Source of the DNA: Rhizophagus clarus
Lineage: Eukaryota > Glomeromycota > Glomeromycetes > Glomerales > Glomeraceae
Reading direction: 5' to 3'
DNA length: 64,000 bases
Assembly (NCBI GenBank): GCA_015698045.1
Contig: BLAL01000018.1
Span: forward strand, 1,488,001 to 1,552,000
Shown here: in pieces, positions 10,604 to 23,369 of the stretch
Numbering within the stretch: the stretch's first letter is position 1
Layout of the letters: the number at the start of each line of letters is the position of its first letter
Notes under the pieces: generated by a model
The model's database searches: none
What the model was told of the DNA's origin: nothing
The model's input: the letters and a program-made list of their open reading frames with translations, nothing else
Position numbers and translations under genes: made by a program

Positions 10604-13603
10604 GATTGAAGATGTTGAAAAGAGTAGCACGAATAGATGAAATTGGAAAAAAAAGAATATCAGGTATATATATATATGTACGAGAAATTGATTATTGCAC
10701 AGATTGTTCTGACTCATCAGTTGATCAGTTACGCAATTAACCAATACAGATATCTGTCATACAGATTACAAAAATCATGCTTCATATAAAAAAAACTTCG
10801 AGATCATTACGCGCGTCACAGTCTCAGGATTTACATATCAGGTGATAAGCGAGAAGATATTTTATTAAAAAAAAAATAAATACATACACTATAAAGCTTT
10901 CTATGCTACAATTGCGAACTTGAATTTATTGCTTTGATTCGAGCATGGAAAGCATGGGATCATCAATCAAGTCATATTATTCTATTCTTGGGAACTTTTT
11001 TATGGCAAAAATAGTCCATTAATACAAATAAAGTAATTTTGGTTTAACCAGTAAAATGTGAATTTTCATGTTAGCTTTAATTGCGATTCTAAATAATAAT
11101 TTCTTTATTTCTCAAAATAGTTGATAGTAACACCAACTCAAATTAAAACTAAAATTAGCACAATTGAAAATTGAAGTAATTATCTCTTGTTCGGTTCATT
11201 GACTTACTTAATTATGCAATTGTACAAATTACAGTAAATAATATACAACTTATAGTACTACATATAACTAGATTATAAGAAAAGTAATTTCTTCATATAC
11301 AATATAACAGCAAATAACTTTAACAGGAAGTAAAAAAAAATCTACATTACTAAAAAAAAACAAAAATTTCACTTTTATATTTAACAATTTTATGGTCATT
11401 GTTTAATAGTAGTTATAGTTTAAATTAACAAATGGTTTTAAAGGCGTATTTCAGCTTGTTCATGGAATAATAAAATTTTTTTGTCTATTCTTGCAAAGAT
11501 CTTTATTTTGTTTAATGCATAAAATAAAGAGTAGATCCTATAACGAGAATACTCATGCAATTTATTACTAAAAAATGATATTGTAATTTATTAATTACAG
11601 TATTGCATGGCAATACATGTAAAATAAAATAATAAAAATTTTAATTTCTAATCCTAATGTCATATAATAATTTAATCTTAGTAAAATTTGATTGGTTAAT
11701 TTTGTTATGTTATATCTACATGGAGATGCTTATGATTAAACTTGATTGAGTAATATGGGGTTATATGACAGGAAATATGTAAATAATAAACGAAGTGACG
11801 TGTTCATATTTCAAAATTTAGGTTGCAAAATACATAATTTGAAATCTTCTTAATGGAAAGTTTAAATATTTTTTTTACGTATTTTATCCATCATTCACAA
11901 CCATTCATTTCCTGTTGGATGATTTCTGGAATTATGAAACACTTTTGCTTTATTTGTTTTCCATTATTAAACTAATCGCAGTCATATCATAATTATGAGG
12001 AATTTTCAATACATAAAAAATTTCATCAAAAAATCTCGAATAGTTTCTTCATACAATTTACGCTGTAACATTAAATAGCTTTCCTTAATAAGAGGCAAAA
12101 AAATTTCTACGCCACGGAAAATAAATTTCGCTTTTCTAGTATTTAACAATTTCATGATAAATTGTCATTTTAAAGGCCTTTTTCATCGTAGTTTAAATAA
12201 AATAGTTATTATCCTAACCATAAATCAATTTTGAGTTTATACCCGTCGCGTGTGGAATAGCTCAATTTTCTTTTTGGCTTTCACAGTTAAATTGCATAAT
12301 GCTACAACAAAGAGTAATATATAATAATGGGTGTAAAACATAAATAAACGAATTAAATAGGCAACTCCTTTGAATGACTTCTAATCGATATTACGTAATG
12401 AAGTATGATATAACGATAGATATGTATTTACCAAATGTTTATTATCGTACATTGCGAATAATAACATATATTTTGATGTAAATATTATTTATTACAAATA
12501 GTACTCCTTGAATTGACAAGAAATACAAGAAATAATTCTGTACACCGAGAAATTATTAATTTAAATTCCTTTAGACAAAGTTTTCAAAGCAATCAACTAT
12601 CTGAGATAATATCATAACATCCTAGGTGCAAAAGGATTTGTACCTCACTAAAAAAGGATATGATTTACGCTAAGGAAATATATTTTTTTTTTATTATATG
12701 ACACTTAAAACGAAGTAGTACATCACTAATAGATAATAAAAAATTAATAATATAAATATAATAAATGCGCATAAGTATCTTTCTAAGGCTAATTTTATAG
12801 AAGAAAACCATTTATAGCTTATATTACGCAAGCAAGTTGCTGAGACACTGGGTGTACTGAATCAGATTAGAATAAGCGCGGTAACGGTACATTTACACCA
12901 TAAAACACTTGGATGACCTATAAGCACAAAAAAAAAACAGAAAATGCAATATGTCTTTCTAATGGATTGTGCAACCCAGAACTATTAGAACTGGTTTAAA
13001 TACACAAGAAAATGGTATCATTTTCTTGTGTTAAAATAGCAACTTTTATACACTACCCTATAACGATCTTAGGCCAATTTAAGGTGTTGTGTAGTTGTAA
13101 AAAATGAAGTTGTAAGATCGGTCCTGCATCAAAACTCATTCCCTATTCAAATTACACATTTAAAAGTAAAATTAATTCAAAAATGCTAATGCGGCTAATA
13201 AAGACGTATATTTAATTGATAAAGAATCTGATATAGTGATTCATATGATGATGCATAATTTAATGAAATGTTGGTATTATAATATTTCCGAATATGTACC
13301 AAAAAAAATTAAGGTTGCTTAATTATCATTTTTTTGAGGTACAAATCTTTTTGCGCCGGACCATAGCAATAATAATGACTATTTATGAAATAATAAGAAA
13401 ATTATACATCATCATCAAAAGAGGTCATCAATACGTTCGCGAAAAATTCGAAATGTTACACAATATCAACCAATCAAAATTTAGGTGCACATCATGGATC
13501 ACGTGCGCGAGCTTTTTCACGGGGAGTTAATTTGTAATTATTTACCGCATTGCATGCTAACATGCCCATCTTTATTTATATAATAGGTCAACACGTCCAT
13601 TTA

Positions 13604-13606
<3 letters not shown>
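10604..13606. other. No gene recognised
   Basis: The first ~140 bases are the likely promoter of the SAM-NTPase gene (an alternating TATATATATA at about 10660). The remainder is strongly A+T-rich, with no frame longer than about 80 codons and no recognisable domain. A short frame at 13294-13530 shows no family resemblance. Confidence 0.5.

Positions 13607-13641
<35 letters not shown>
13607..13641. repeat. (TA)n microsatellite
   Basis: About 17 uninterrupted TA units. Confidence 0.95.
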
Positions 13642-13644
<3 letters not shown>

Positions 13645-13823
13645 ATATAATCTTTGATAAAAATCTATGCGAATATTATATACTTTATTTTATTTTATCA
13701 TGAAGAAACAATAGATAATATCTTCGAGATACAGTAATAGTAATATGTGAATATGTTAATTGACGATTTACAAAAATCTATTAAAATCTTTAATTTTGTT
13801 GTAATTTGTTTTAATTTATTAAT

Positions 13824-14165
13824 TTATAATTCATGACATACGCTCATGCCAAAAGATGTAGTCTTTAATGGAGATTCCATATCTAATAAATCGATTTCAA
13901 TATTAAAGCCATCAAACCAATCAATTCAATCATTGTTAACTTTCTTCCTGGGCATAATCTTGGTCCTCCGCCAAACATTATGAAAGAATATTTCTTTGGT
14001 TCAAATCCTTTATCCATCCATCTATCAGGGTTAAATTTATCAACCTTTTCCCTTTATTTCCATGAACAGCATCAGCATTAATTCAAAAATATGTACCAGT
14101 TGGTCATTGGTATCCTGCTATTTCTTCAGGTTTATCAATAACTCTTCCGAATGAATATACCTTGT
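13824..14165 (-). pseudogene. Cytochrome P450, C-terminal relic
   Basis: The minus strand carries, in order, the strand before the ERR-to-haem segment (RVIDKPEEIAGYQ...TGTYF), INADAVHGNK, then FNPDRWMDKGFEPKK, and the haem-binding loop FIMFGGGPRLCPGRKL with the cysteine ligand. It ends in a normal P450-like tail terminating at 13824 (SFGMSVCHEL then stop). It is broken by a stop in place of a residue after GTYF, a frameshift near 14050 and another after LTMIELIG. The N-terminal ~350 residues expected for a P450 are absent, and at its 5' side it abuts the chitinase relic on the other strand. The haem motif makes the family assignment firm. Confidence 0.88.
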
Positions 14166-14179
14166 TGCCCCTGCATGGC

Positions 14180-14883
14180 CCCTCCACAAAAGTCATTTGT
14201 AGTTGTCGGATATTACGAGGCATCGAGCACAAAACGTGGCTTGCCTGTTCACATTTGGTAACAACTAGAATCACCCACGTGATATACTCATTTGCTGATC
14301 TAGATGCGAACGGAGATGCGAACGGAAATGTGACACTGAGAAAAGAGGACTTAGGCAATGATAACAAAATGATGGGAGGAACTCGAGGGGGACTAGTAGA
14401 GCATTAAATGCGCAACAGCTTTGTCAAACTGTTATTGTCTCTAGTCGGAGCAGACGGTTCCACACATTTCAAAACATTACTGCGAATATGGGGAAGCGAA
14501 GAAAAATGTTCAACACCGCCATAAAACTGGGATTGGACATAGACTGGGAGTTCCCAATGGATAATAACCAGGCAAATAGTTTTGTTACGCTGCTCAAAGA
14601 GCTCCGTCAAGGACTGGACGCATACGCCGCATCACAGTAGGACGTACATTCCTATTTGCTGGCGAGTGCCCTTCCGGCCGGTGAAGAATTCTACAGACAC
14701 TTACATATCAAAGAAATGGTCTCGTACTTGGACATGTTCCTTATTATAACCTTTGATTTCGTGGGAACGTTTTCGAAAGAGACCGGATACTTAGCAAACC
14801 TGTTTACTACGGATGTGAATGGCGACAAGGCTATCAGACACTATCTCAGCCAGGGTGTCCCCTCGAACAAGATAAGCATTTGA
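14180..14883 (+). pseudogene. GH18 chitinase relic
   Basis: The plus strand encodes the strand ITHVIYSFADLDANG typical of the GH18 barrel start. After a frame change comes NTAIKLGLDIDWEFP, which keeps the DxDxE catalytic pattern, and then MFLIITFDFVG, which matches the conserved (M)TYDFxG strand. A TAG stop interrupts the frame at 14638, the segment before the catalytic motif is shortened, and the frame ends at 14881 without a C-terminal barrel. It is therefore a non-functional fragment. By eye its G+C content is near one half in places, well above the surroundings, which could mean a younger arrival or a different source. Chitinase assignment is firm; origin is open. Confidence 0.85.
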
Positions 14884-15299
14884 TCATTGCCCAATTGACG
14901 CATTCATGAATGGGTTCCCGTAATTGGCTTCTTCAGCCAATTGGATTTATCGGATAATATATCGGATATCTGATATAGATGATATAGAGCAAAACCTGAA
15001 ATGATATAAACATATCTGATAACGTGTGAATATTACATTAAAACATATAGATAAAATTAAGATAAATTACCCCTGTACTGCTCGTACCAACCTTAAATAA
15101 ATTTTAATTAAAACATTATTAGTTAGTGTGCACTGCCACATAATTATCGCACAAAAAAAAAATAAATTGATGTTCACAAGTTTAATTGTATTTTAACTTT
15201 ATTTACACTAGATTTCAGGAATAAAAAAGGTATTTTTACAATTAGAAATTCCTTTGGTTAAATTTTTTTTATTATATAAAAATATCTGATATACTATAC
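14884..15299. other. No gene; short GATATATC/GATTTATCGGAT-rich tract
   Basis: At 14943-15030 words such as GGATTTATCGGATAA and GGATATCTGATATA recur. They resemble the ends and inside of the putative MITE at 24408-24851. Beyond that, A+T-rich non-coding sequence. Confidence 0.45.
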
Positions 15300-15732
15300 C
15301 CAAACTTAATAATTTGTTTTTTTCGGAGATTTTATTATAAAGACTCCATGCAGTCTAGACTGGTCGTTCATAGGCCCATTTTTTCCAAAAATGAACAATC
15401 AAGGAATATTAATTCCATTGATGAATGAAACTTTATGTGACAAATTACTCTTTTTGGAAGAGATACGTGAGATTTGATCACCGGATTCGGAACTTAACTT
15501 TTTTTTTTTAAAGAGAAAAAAAATATTCTTTTCTCAGCAACATCACCCTGTATGTAGTATATTGTCTAAAGAGTGAAAATTAATATATTTGACCAATAAA
15601 TAAATATTTTAAAAATATCCTAATCGGTTAAAAATTAATATTAACACGGTATAACTTTCGGTAATTACGTGGACCAATCATAATTTAAATTTTGAAAAAA
15701 AATAATAATAAATTATTTTTTTTATAGGAACT
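15300..15732 (+). promoter_or_regulatory. Shared upstream region of homeodomain-like module gene A
   Basis: Two blocks are shared with the other three paralogues. The distal block (CTCCATGCAGTCTAGACT from 15344) lies 389 bp before the ATG and is followed by ACTCTTTTTGGAAGA. The proximal block (AATTACGTGGACCAATCATA from 15663) lies 70 bp before the ATG and is preceded by TAACACGGTA. Here the TTACGTAA core is changed to TTACGTGG. Confidence 0.65.
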
Positions 15733-16945
15733 ATGACTGGTCAAAGTAAAAAAACAGAAACTACTAGTAAACGTAAAAGTCGTTCCTCTCAACGAGAAAT
15801 GGACAAAAACATTACTTCCTTAAAGAACAAAAAAACAAATAAAAGTACTCGTACTAGTTCTGACGAAGTCGAAGGTTCATTTTTTTTTTTTTTTTTGACC
15901 ATAAATAATATTTGATATTATGCGTCATATTTGCTAATATATATTTTTGTGTGTCTAACTATTTTTATATTTAGAATTGAAGAGAAAAATTTCTGAATTA
16001 CAAGCTGAGAATAACGAACTCACTAAAAAGAATAATCATTTGCAGTACCAACTTGACAATTATGGAAATCTGCCGTTATCGTTAGTAAATGAAGATAATG
16101 AATCACAAGTTGAAGAATCTGATGATAGCACTCCACCAGCCAAACGGCAAATGAGGAAAAGACCATCTGAAGAAGATGAAAAGGCGAAGGTTGATATATC
16201 ACCTATTGATTTTTTATGCTTCATTCATTATACTAAACACTTTAATTCCTTTTTTTAAACCAGACTTTAATGAAGACTCTCCTTAAAACATTTCCGGAGC
16301 TTGAACTTAATGAAAAAGAAATCTTTACAAGCCAAGCGAATAACAATACTTGCATAGCGCTGGTACCCGAGCTTCAAAAGCTAATGAGTGAACACAAGTA
16401 CAATCCTTCTTCTGAGCAACTGAAGGCTTGGTTGAAATCTATTCACGGGACCAAAAGGAAGGCATTTTTAAAATCAAACCCACCAAATCAACAATCAAAT
16501 CAATCAAATAAACCAATTCCATCGAATCAATCACCAATAAATGATGATTCACAAGAAACCGAAAAAAATACAAAAGAAAAAAAACAAAGTAAACCAAAGA
16601 ATGAAATTGAAGATGGCGCGAAGGTTTGTTCATTAATTAACTTTCATTATTTGTATGCTGCATAAATTTTACTGACTTATTGATTCTTTATGATAGTCCT
16701 TAATGAGGAGACTTCTTGATAACACTTATATTCAAGATGAGTACAAACTTAAATCCGATGGTCCTGATGGTATTTTTACAAGCCAAGTGAACATCGACGT
16801 TTGTAAAAAATTAATACCTAAGCTTATAGCAGATATTAGGCCGATGTACGAACTTTCTTATAAACAAGTGGAGTCCTGGTTAAAATCTGTTCACAAGCCC
16901 AAAAGAAACGCCTATATTAGATCAACTAGAATGGAAATTGATTGA
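15733..16945 (+). CDS. Homeodomain-like module protein A (coiled coil plus two modules)
   Basis: Four exons: 15733-15874, 15975-16189, 16264-16623, 16697-16945; intron 1 is phase 1 and the others phase 0; 321 residues. Exon 1 gives a Lys/Arg/Ser-rich N-terminus. Exon 2 encodes a heptad-like coiled coil (ELKRKISELQAENNELTKKN...) followed by an acidic patch and a basic PAKRQMRKRP stretch that could be a nuclear localisation signal. Exons 3 and 4 each encode one ~70-residue module: LLKTFPELE..., SQANNNTCIALVPEL, then a C-terminal helix EQLKAWLKSIHGTKRKAFLK (exon 3) or KQVESWLKSVHKPKRNAYIR (exon 4). Those helices resemble homeodomain helix 3 (QVxxWFxNxRxKxK), with W kept, F to L and N51 to S. I infer a nuclear DNA-binding-like role; no known family was identified with certainty. 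Confidence 0.75.
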
Positions 16946-17934
16946 TGCGAACTTAATTAATTATATATCCTTTTTCGTTTTACCACGTTATTCTAAACGC
17001 ACTCTTTAGTTTTTCGACAATTATTACGTTCAAGGCGAAATTTTTTTTATTATTGACAAATTTTTATTAAGCATCTTCCTCTTTTTTTTTTTTTTTTTTT
17101 TTTTTAGAAATATTTCTTCTAATCTTAAAATGAGATTTTTCAAATTCATAATTTAGAAACAACAAAATTTGGTATATATTGGGAGGGCCATAAAAAATAT
17201 AGTCTATGTTATATAACTGTTTGAAGTCCAGCGAAGGATTAATTATTGTATGAAACTACTATCCTTTCACTTACGTCACTCCTTTATTTCCTTTTACATT
17301 TTTTTACATTCTTGTAACACATTGGTTTAGTTATAAAATGTTTCGTACTATTATGAAAGAACACTAATAAACTACTTATACCATATGTATACATACCATT
17401 TCACGGTATAAAAGTTAAGCTTTACATCTTATTCAGATAATTTCAACATCCAAGAATAAAAAATCGAAAGGTCGCTAGTCGCTACGAAAATTCACATCAG
17501 TTATTATTATTTTGATAAAACTAAAGTCTTTACCAGGCTGGGTAAACACGGCTCTATGAGTAATATTTTTGATTAAGATTCTTTTTCGCTTGTCGCTTGG
17601 TCAACAGAATCGCCGTTTAGACTGACGTTCGAATCGAACTAGTTTCTAATCGTATCAAACTCGGTACGATTTCTGTTGTGATTTTATCCGATTCAGTGAA
17701 GCCGCTTTTGGTTAAATCTGATTCAATTAACCATTTTTGGGTACCCTCAGTTTTTTTTTTCTTCAGATCAAAAAACGAAATTAAGTATGAAAGGGCACAT
17801 CAATGATTTATCAGACCAATCAAATTTATCGAAAAACCGGGTAATAAAAATTTGTGCAAATATTTTTATTCTATTCTATTCAATTTCCATAAATAATAAA
17901 AAAGGCATTGTTTATTTTTGTTAGGAAATATACA
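16946..17934. other. 3' flank of gene A, no gene recognised
   Basis: The first ~220 bases, ending in a long T run and TAGAAATATTTC, are paralogous to the 3' flank of gene B (20690-20890), so the duplicated block extends past the stop codon. At 17225-17245 lies a fragment of the AGTCC...GCGAAGGA dispersed repeat. The rest shows nothing I can name. Confidence 0.5.
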
Positions 17935-18295
17935 TTTCGTCCAAACTTGTCATTTTGTTTTTTCGGAAATTTTATTGTAAACTCCATACAGTCTAGGCTA
18001 GTTGTACACAGCCTAAAAAAAATGAACGATCAAGGATAGTTGGCCTGTTTACTTTTTTGGAAAGGATAAATAGTTAAGATCATCCGACTCGGTACATTTT
18101 TTTAAAAAAATATTCCTTTCCCAACAATATCATTCTGTATGCAATATATTGTCTGAAGAGTAAAAAAAACTATATTCAACCTATCAAATAAATATTATTA
18201 ACACGGTAACTAGCCTATTTAATTACGTAAATTACGTAAACCGATCATAATTTTAAAATTTTGAAAATTTATTAACTTATTTTTTTAAAGAAACG
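17935..18295 (+). promoter_or_regulatory. Shared upstream region of module gene B
   Basis: The distal block CTCCATACAGTCTAGGCT starts at 17982, 314 bp before the ATG. The proximal block AATTACGTAAACCGATCATA starts at 18230, 66 bp before the ATG, and its TTACGTAA core is present twice in a row (a second copy about 10 bp upstream). It is preceded by TAACACGGTA. Confidence 0.7.
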
Positions 18296-20678
18296 ATGAC
18301 TAGTCCAAATAAAAAAACGCAATCTACTAGTCAATGTTCAAATGAAAATCTTACAGAAATCGAAGGTCCGTTGTTTTTTATTGCATTTAATAAATAAAAC
18401 GAATATTTGATATTATTGCGTCAGTTTTACTAATAAATATACACCTATTAATATATTTAGAATTAAAACAAGAAATTTCTGATTTACGAACAAAATGTAA
18501 AGAACTCTCCCAACTCACTCAAGATAATAATTATAATCTTCTACAGTCCAAAATCGATAAACTCATTGATAAACTTGAATATGAAAATACGCAATTACGA
18601 CTTACGAATGAAATTTTGCAACTTCAAATCGACAATTATGAATTTATGCAGTCATTAGATGCCAATATTGCTTCGCACGACGAAGCCGAGTCTAATGATT
18701 TAATTATACCAGCTAAACGGCAAATGAGAAAAAAGCCATCTGAAGAAGAAGAAAAGGCAAAGGTTGATAAATAAATAATTAATTTACCATGAAAATATTA
18801 TTGTTGTGACGGAATTATTTAATTCTTTATTTTAAAACAGGTCTTAGTGAGAACACTTCTTAAAACTTTTCCATCTGAGCTTAACCTTAAGGATGAAGAA
18901 ACCTTTAAAAGCAAAACGAATGATGAAATTTGTCAAAAGTTAATACCTAGACTTCAAAAAGAGATGAAGGCGTATAATCCTACTTACGAGCAAGTTGAGT
19001 CCTGGTTACTTTCTATTCACAGGTCCAAAAGAGCTGCCTATTTGAACTATTTGAAATCAAATCAATTAAATCAACCAAATCCGACATCACTTGATAATGA
19101 ACAAGAAGCCGAGTCTGATGGTAGTATTCGACCAGCTAAACGGCAAAAAAAATCAAAAGAAACAAGGCCAACTAATTTATCTGAAGATGAAGATGCGTTA
19201 AAGATTGAAGGAGGAGTAAAGGTTTGTATCCAATTAATTTCATTATTTGTATGCTCTATAACTTTACTGAGTTTATTTAAACCAGACCTCAAAGGGATTA
19301 AAGCCAAGTAATTTACCTGAAGATGAAGACGTGGTAAAGATTGACGAAGGAGCAAAGGTTCGTATAATCAACAAATTTCATTACGTATATTACATAAACA
19401 CTTTACTGAATTATTTAATTTTTTAAACTAGATTTTGATGAAGACACTTCTTAAAACTTTTCCACCTGAGCTTAATCTTAGGGATGAAGAAACCTTTAAA
19501 AGCAAAACGAATGTTGAAATTTGTCAAAAGTTAATACCTAGACTTCAAAAAGAAGTCAAGGCAGCGTACAATCTTTCTTATGAACAAATAGAAACCTGGT
19601 TACAATCTTTTCACAGATCCAAAAGAAATTTTTATTTGAAATCACATCAATTAAATCAAACAAATCCGACATCACTCGATAATGAACAAGAAGCCGAGTC
19701 TGATGTGAATATTCGACCAGCTAAACGGCAAAAAAAATCAAAAGAAAAAAGGCCAACTAATTTTTCTGAAGACGAAGATGCGTTAAAGATTGAAGAAGGA
19801 GCGAAGGTTTGTATCCAATTAATTTCATTGTTTGCTCTGTGAACTTTACTGAATTGCTTAATTCTTTATTTTAAATCAGATCCTAAAAGGAAGAAAGTCG
19901 AGTAATTTACCTGAAGATGAAGATGCGTTAAAGATTGAAGAAGGTGCAAAGGTGTGTATCATGAATTAATTTTAATATTTTATGCTATATGGAATCTTAT
20001 TAATTTGATTATTATTTAGTCATTAATGAAAGCACTTCTTAAAACGTATCCATATGAGTATACCCTTAGTATTGAAGATACTTTTAGAAGCCAAGTGAAT
20101 ATAGACATTTGTGATAGATTAATACCTAAGCTTCAAAGAGATGTCAAGTCGGCGTACGATCTTTCTTACGGACAAGTGGAGACCTGGTTACATTCTTTTC
20201 ATAAATCCAGAAGAAATGCCCACTTGAAATCAAATCAATCAAATAATTTAAGTCCAACGTCGTTCGATAATGAGTTTGATAATTTACAAGAAGCAGAGTT
20301 TGATGATAGTATTCGACTAGCTATACGACAAACAAAATCAAAAGATGAATTAAAGAATGAAGAAGGGGTAAAGATTGAAGAAGGAGCAAAGGTTTGTTTC
20401 ATTATTCATTATTTGTACTATATAAATTTTATTAAATTTGTTTATTCTTCATTTATGACCAGTCCTTAATGAAGAGACTTATCGACAAAACTTATACTCA
20501 GAATGAGTATAAACTTAAGCTCGATCAAACTTTTAAAAGCAAAGTGAATACTGACATTTGTGAAAAATTAATACCTAAGCTTCAAGAAGATATTAAGCCA
20601 ACTTACAATCTTTCTTATAAACAAGTGGAGTCCTGGTTACGTTCTATTTACATGTCAAAAAGAAGAAATGGAAATTGA
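18296..20678 (+). CDS. Homeodomain-like module protein B (coiled coil plus four modules)
   Basis: Eight exons: 18296-18365, 18461-18762, 18841-19221, 19286-19357, 19432-19806, 19880-19951, 20020-20391, 20463-20678; every junction is GT-AG and keeps frame (intron 1 phase 1, the rest phase 0); 619 residues. Exon 2 encodes a longer coiled coil than in gene A and a KRQMRKK basic patch. Exons 3, 5, 7 and 8 each encode one ~70-residue module (helices ending EQVESWLLSIHRSKR, EQIETWLQSFHRSKR, GQVETWLHSFHKSRR and KQVESWLRSIYMSKR). Exons 4 and 6 are 72-bp linker exons (NLPEDED...KI(D/E)EGAK), near-identical copies of the 3' ends of exons 3 and 5. The gene evidently grew by in-frame exon duplication. 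Repeated PAKRQKKSK patches suggest nuclear entry. The biochemical function is unknown. Confidence 0.78.
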
Positions 20679-23369
20679 TTAATATTAAATTGACTATCCT
20701 GTATGTATTTATTCTGTCTGTATATATCAAATAACGGTGCTATCTAATTAATTTCACATTTTTATCACGTTAACATATTTCTCGACAATATTACCGGATT
20801 CAATCCGAAAATTTCTTTTATTATTTACGGATGTTTCAATTTTTTTTCTTTTTTCTAGAAATATTTCATTCTCATCTTAAGTGAAATTTTTTCAAGTTCA
20901 TGATAGAAGGGGAACGTGATTAGCGTACAAATTTTTTCAAAATGGAAAGCACTGTATGAATAGCACTTCTTCGGCCCTCTGTAACGATCAACATAACGAT
21001 ATATTTTGCGAGAACCACTCGGAACGTCATAAAAAAGCTTTTTATTTATATCATATAATTGCCCGGAACGTAGCGAAGGACTATTGTGCTGTTTCATCTC
21101 GTATACTTTTCCTTCTGAATTACTATTTACTTTCACGTTTTTTTTTCATCCTTTTTTTTTGTAACATTTATTGTGCGACGGTTTCCGTTTTTCTAGTATA
21201 AATAAAAATTTCGTACTATTTTGAAAACAAGCAACTTATAATCCATTTCAAAGTGTAAGAAATGTAAACCTTAAGGAATAATATTTTTCTCGTTGGAAAA
21301 AATTATAGTATTTTGTCCAAAAAAAATTTGTTTTATCGAACATCGATGGTAGCTGGTTGGAATTACATACTACTATCATAAATATTCTAGTGTTAAACTA
21401 GTATTATGGTTTCTTTTCATTAAAGGTTACAGATGATAATCCAGCCATAGCTACACCACAACTACAAATAATATATGATTCTTTATTAATAGTTAAACTG
21501 CTGAAGCAACAACGCAGTATGGTAATACTTCCACATATTTTAACTTTGATTTAGCTTAAATGATGGTTCAGAAAATCTGAAAATAAGAATAATCGTGAAT
21601 TTGTTGCTGTTGCATTATGTAAATTTTTAATAGGGATGGCACGTGATTTAAAACGATGTTTTAAGACAATTTAAATCAGTTTTTTATTGTTTTAAAACGT
21701 AGTTATCAAAAGAAAAATAATAGACTTACTATGTGAGAAAGAAAAGAAAGCAAAGATAAAATCATTATTAAGATATGATATTAGTGATAGTAGTATTTAA
21801 AGACATTAACCGTAATTGATTGGCTGATATGATATACAGTTCCAAATGAATCTAATTTTTTTGTTTATGATATTTTACAAAGAAAAAAATTGTGGACTCG
21901 AGTTTCATTAGTTAAACATTCAATTATTTTTCTAAAAGTGTAGAAAAAGGAATGAAATGAAGAAAAACAAAAAAAAAAAAATACTGCGTAACCTCTTTTC
22001 ATTTAAATTGGATTTATTAATCGGATTTTGTGAAGTGTTTTCACATATTGAGATTATTGTTCGGACACGATAGTTATTTGGATCTGTTTTATCTGAGGAT
22101 TAAGGTTACATAATATGTTAATATAATTTTATTCGTGTTCGTTGTGTCCAATACTCTAATGGTTTTACTCCCCACAATATTGTTGTCAATAAATAATTTT
22201 TAAGGAAAAGATGTAGCTAATATAATTTCTATTCGTTCATGATAGGCGTATGCATTCAATGCGAAATTTAAACGTGAAAAAATAAATTGCAAGAATATCT
22301 ACTTATAGTAATACAACTTACTCAAGTTGCTTAAAATTCTTCTTTTGTAATACGGATATCGTACAGAATAACGAACGTAATGCAAATAATAAATGATATA
22401 ATCTTGTATTGCAAAATAATTTATTTTATCATGCAGCTAACTGTTTTTGACATATCGATATTGACAAGTTACAAATAGATCTTGTACAAATTATCTTGAC
22501 GCACTATATCATTTAGATTAAATGCATATAAGACCGTTCCAACTTGATTGTTTGTTTAACGTCTCCCAGCCCCTCTATTTTTTAAAAAATTTGGTTCCTA
22601 ATAAACATATAATGACACATATCCTAAATTACAATCCCTAAAATTTTCTGAAATTTTCCAAAGTTTTATTGTTTATTTATTTAGAACTCCCTCTACTCTC
22701 AAACTTTTCTCAAAATCTGAATGTTAAACAATCAATCAAGTTGGAGCGGCCTAAATATAGTAAAATTACTTTAGTTGATAAGTTAAAATTATAGCTTATT
22801 ATATGAAGCATGATTTTGGATGTCTGTATATTAACAACACAATTATTCATATTCTAACATCCCTATCCAATAAATAATATTTATTTAATTTCCAGATGCA
22901 TATTTTAATATATTAACAATATTTACAAATAGTAACAGACAGAAAATTCGATAGTAGAAGTTGCAATTCTGATAGAAATTATACTCTTATCTTGGTTTGA
23001 GTTATCATCGATCATTTAATTAGCAATGGTTTTCTTTGAACAAAATGTTCAATTTTTTTTAATGAGAAAAATTTCATCAGTAAGGTTTACATCCTTACAT
23101 TTTGAAGTGGAATATGTTAAACATTCTTTCATAAAAATATTCCGTATAAATATGAAATTTCTTTGACCCTATAAGTGAACTTCACACACTATGCTGATCG
23201 TTATAAGAGCTCAAATATTCTGAAGAAACGTCATTCATTCATTTTTTAAAAAGTATGTTGCAATTACATCTTTATTTCTTATTAAAAATTCTCAGAATAA
23301 ATATTCCAAAAAAAAGAAATTCGTCATTAATAATAGAATGGCGTGATGAAAAACGTTATGGATAGTAGA
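20679..23369. other. 3' flank of gene B and long non-coding stretch
   Basis: The first ~450 bases are paralogous to the 3' flank of gene D at 44418-44790 (for example the CACTTCTTCGG and TAACGATCA words). At 21058-21083 there is a copy of the dispersed CCGGAACGTAGCGAAGGACTA repeat. From about 21250 onward I see no domain, no long frame and no structural RNA. Confidence 0.5.

Noticed and set aside
10607..10744. Upstream extension of the SAM frame (MVNCVTDQLMSQNN...) suggesting a membrane-anchored or secreted form
   Set aside because: This stretch includes the TATATATA promoter-like tract and a phenylalanine-rich run; the ATG at 10603 directly before SNVAGSS is the more natural start.
15733..20678. 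Possibility that genes A and B are a CRISPR-like or prokaryotic repeat system
   Set aside because: The repeats are protein-coding exons with GT-AG introns, not short identical direct repeats with spacers; no CRISPR array exists in the window.
21420..21560. Short conserved-looking stretch (minus strand GVAMAGLSS-like frame)
   Set aside because: Too short and interrupted; no family could be named.
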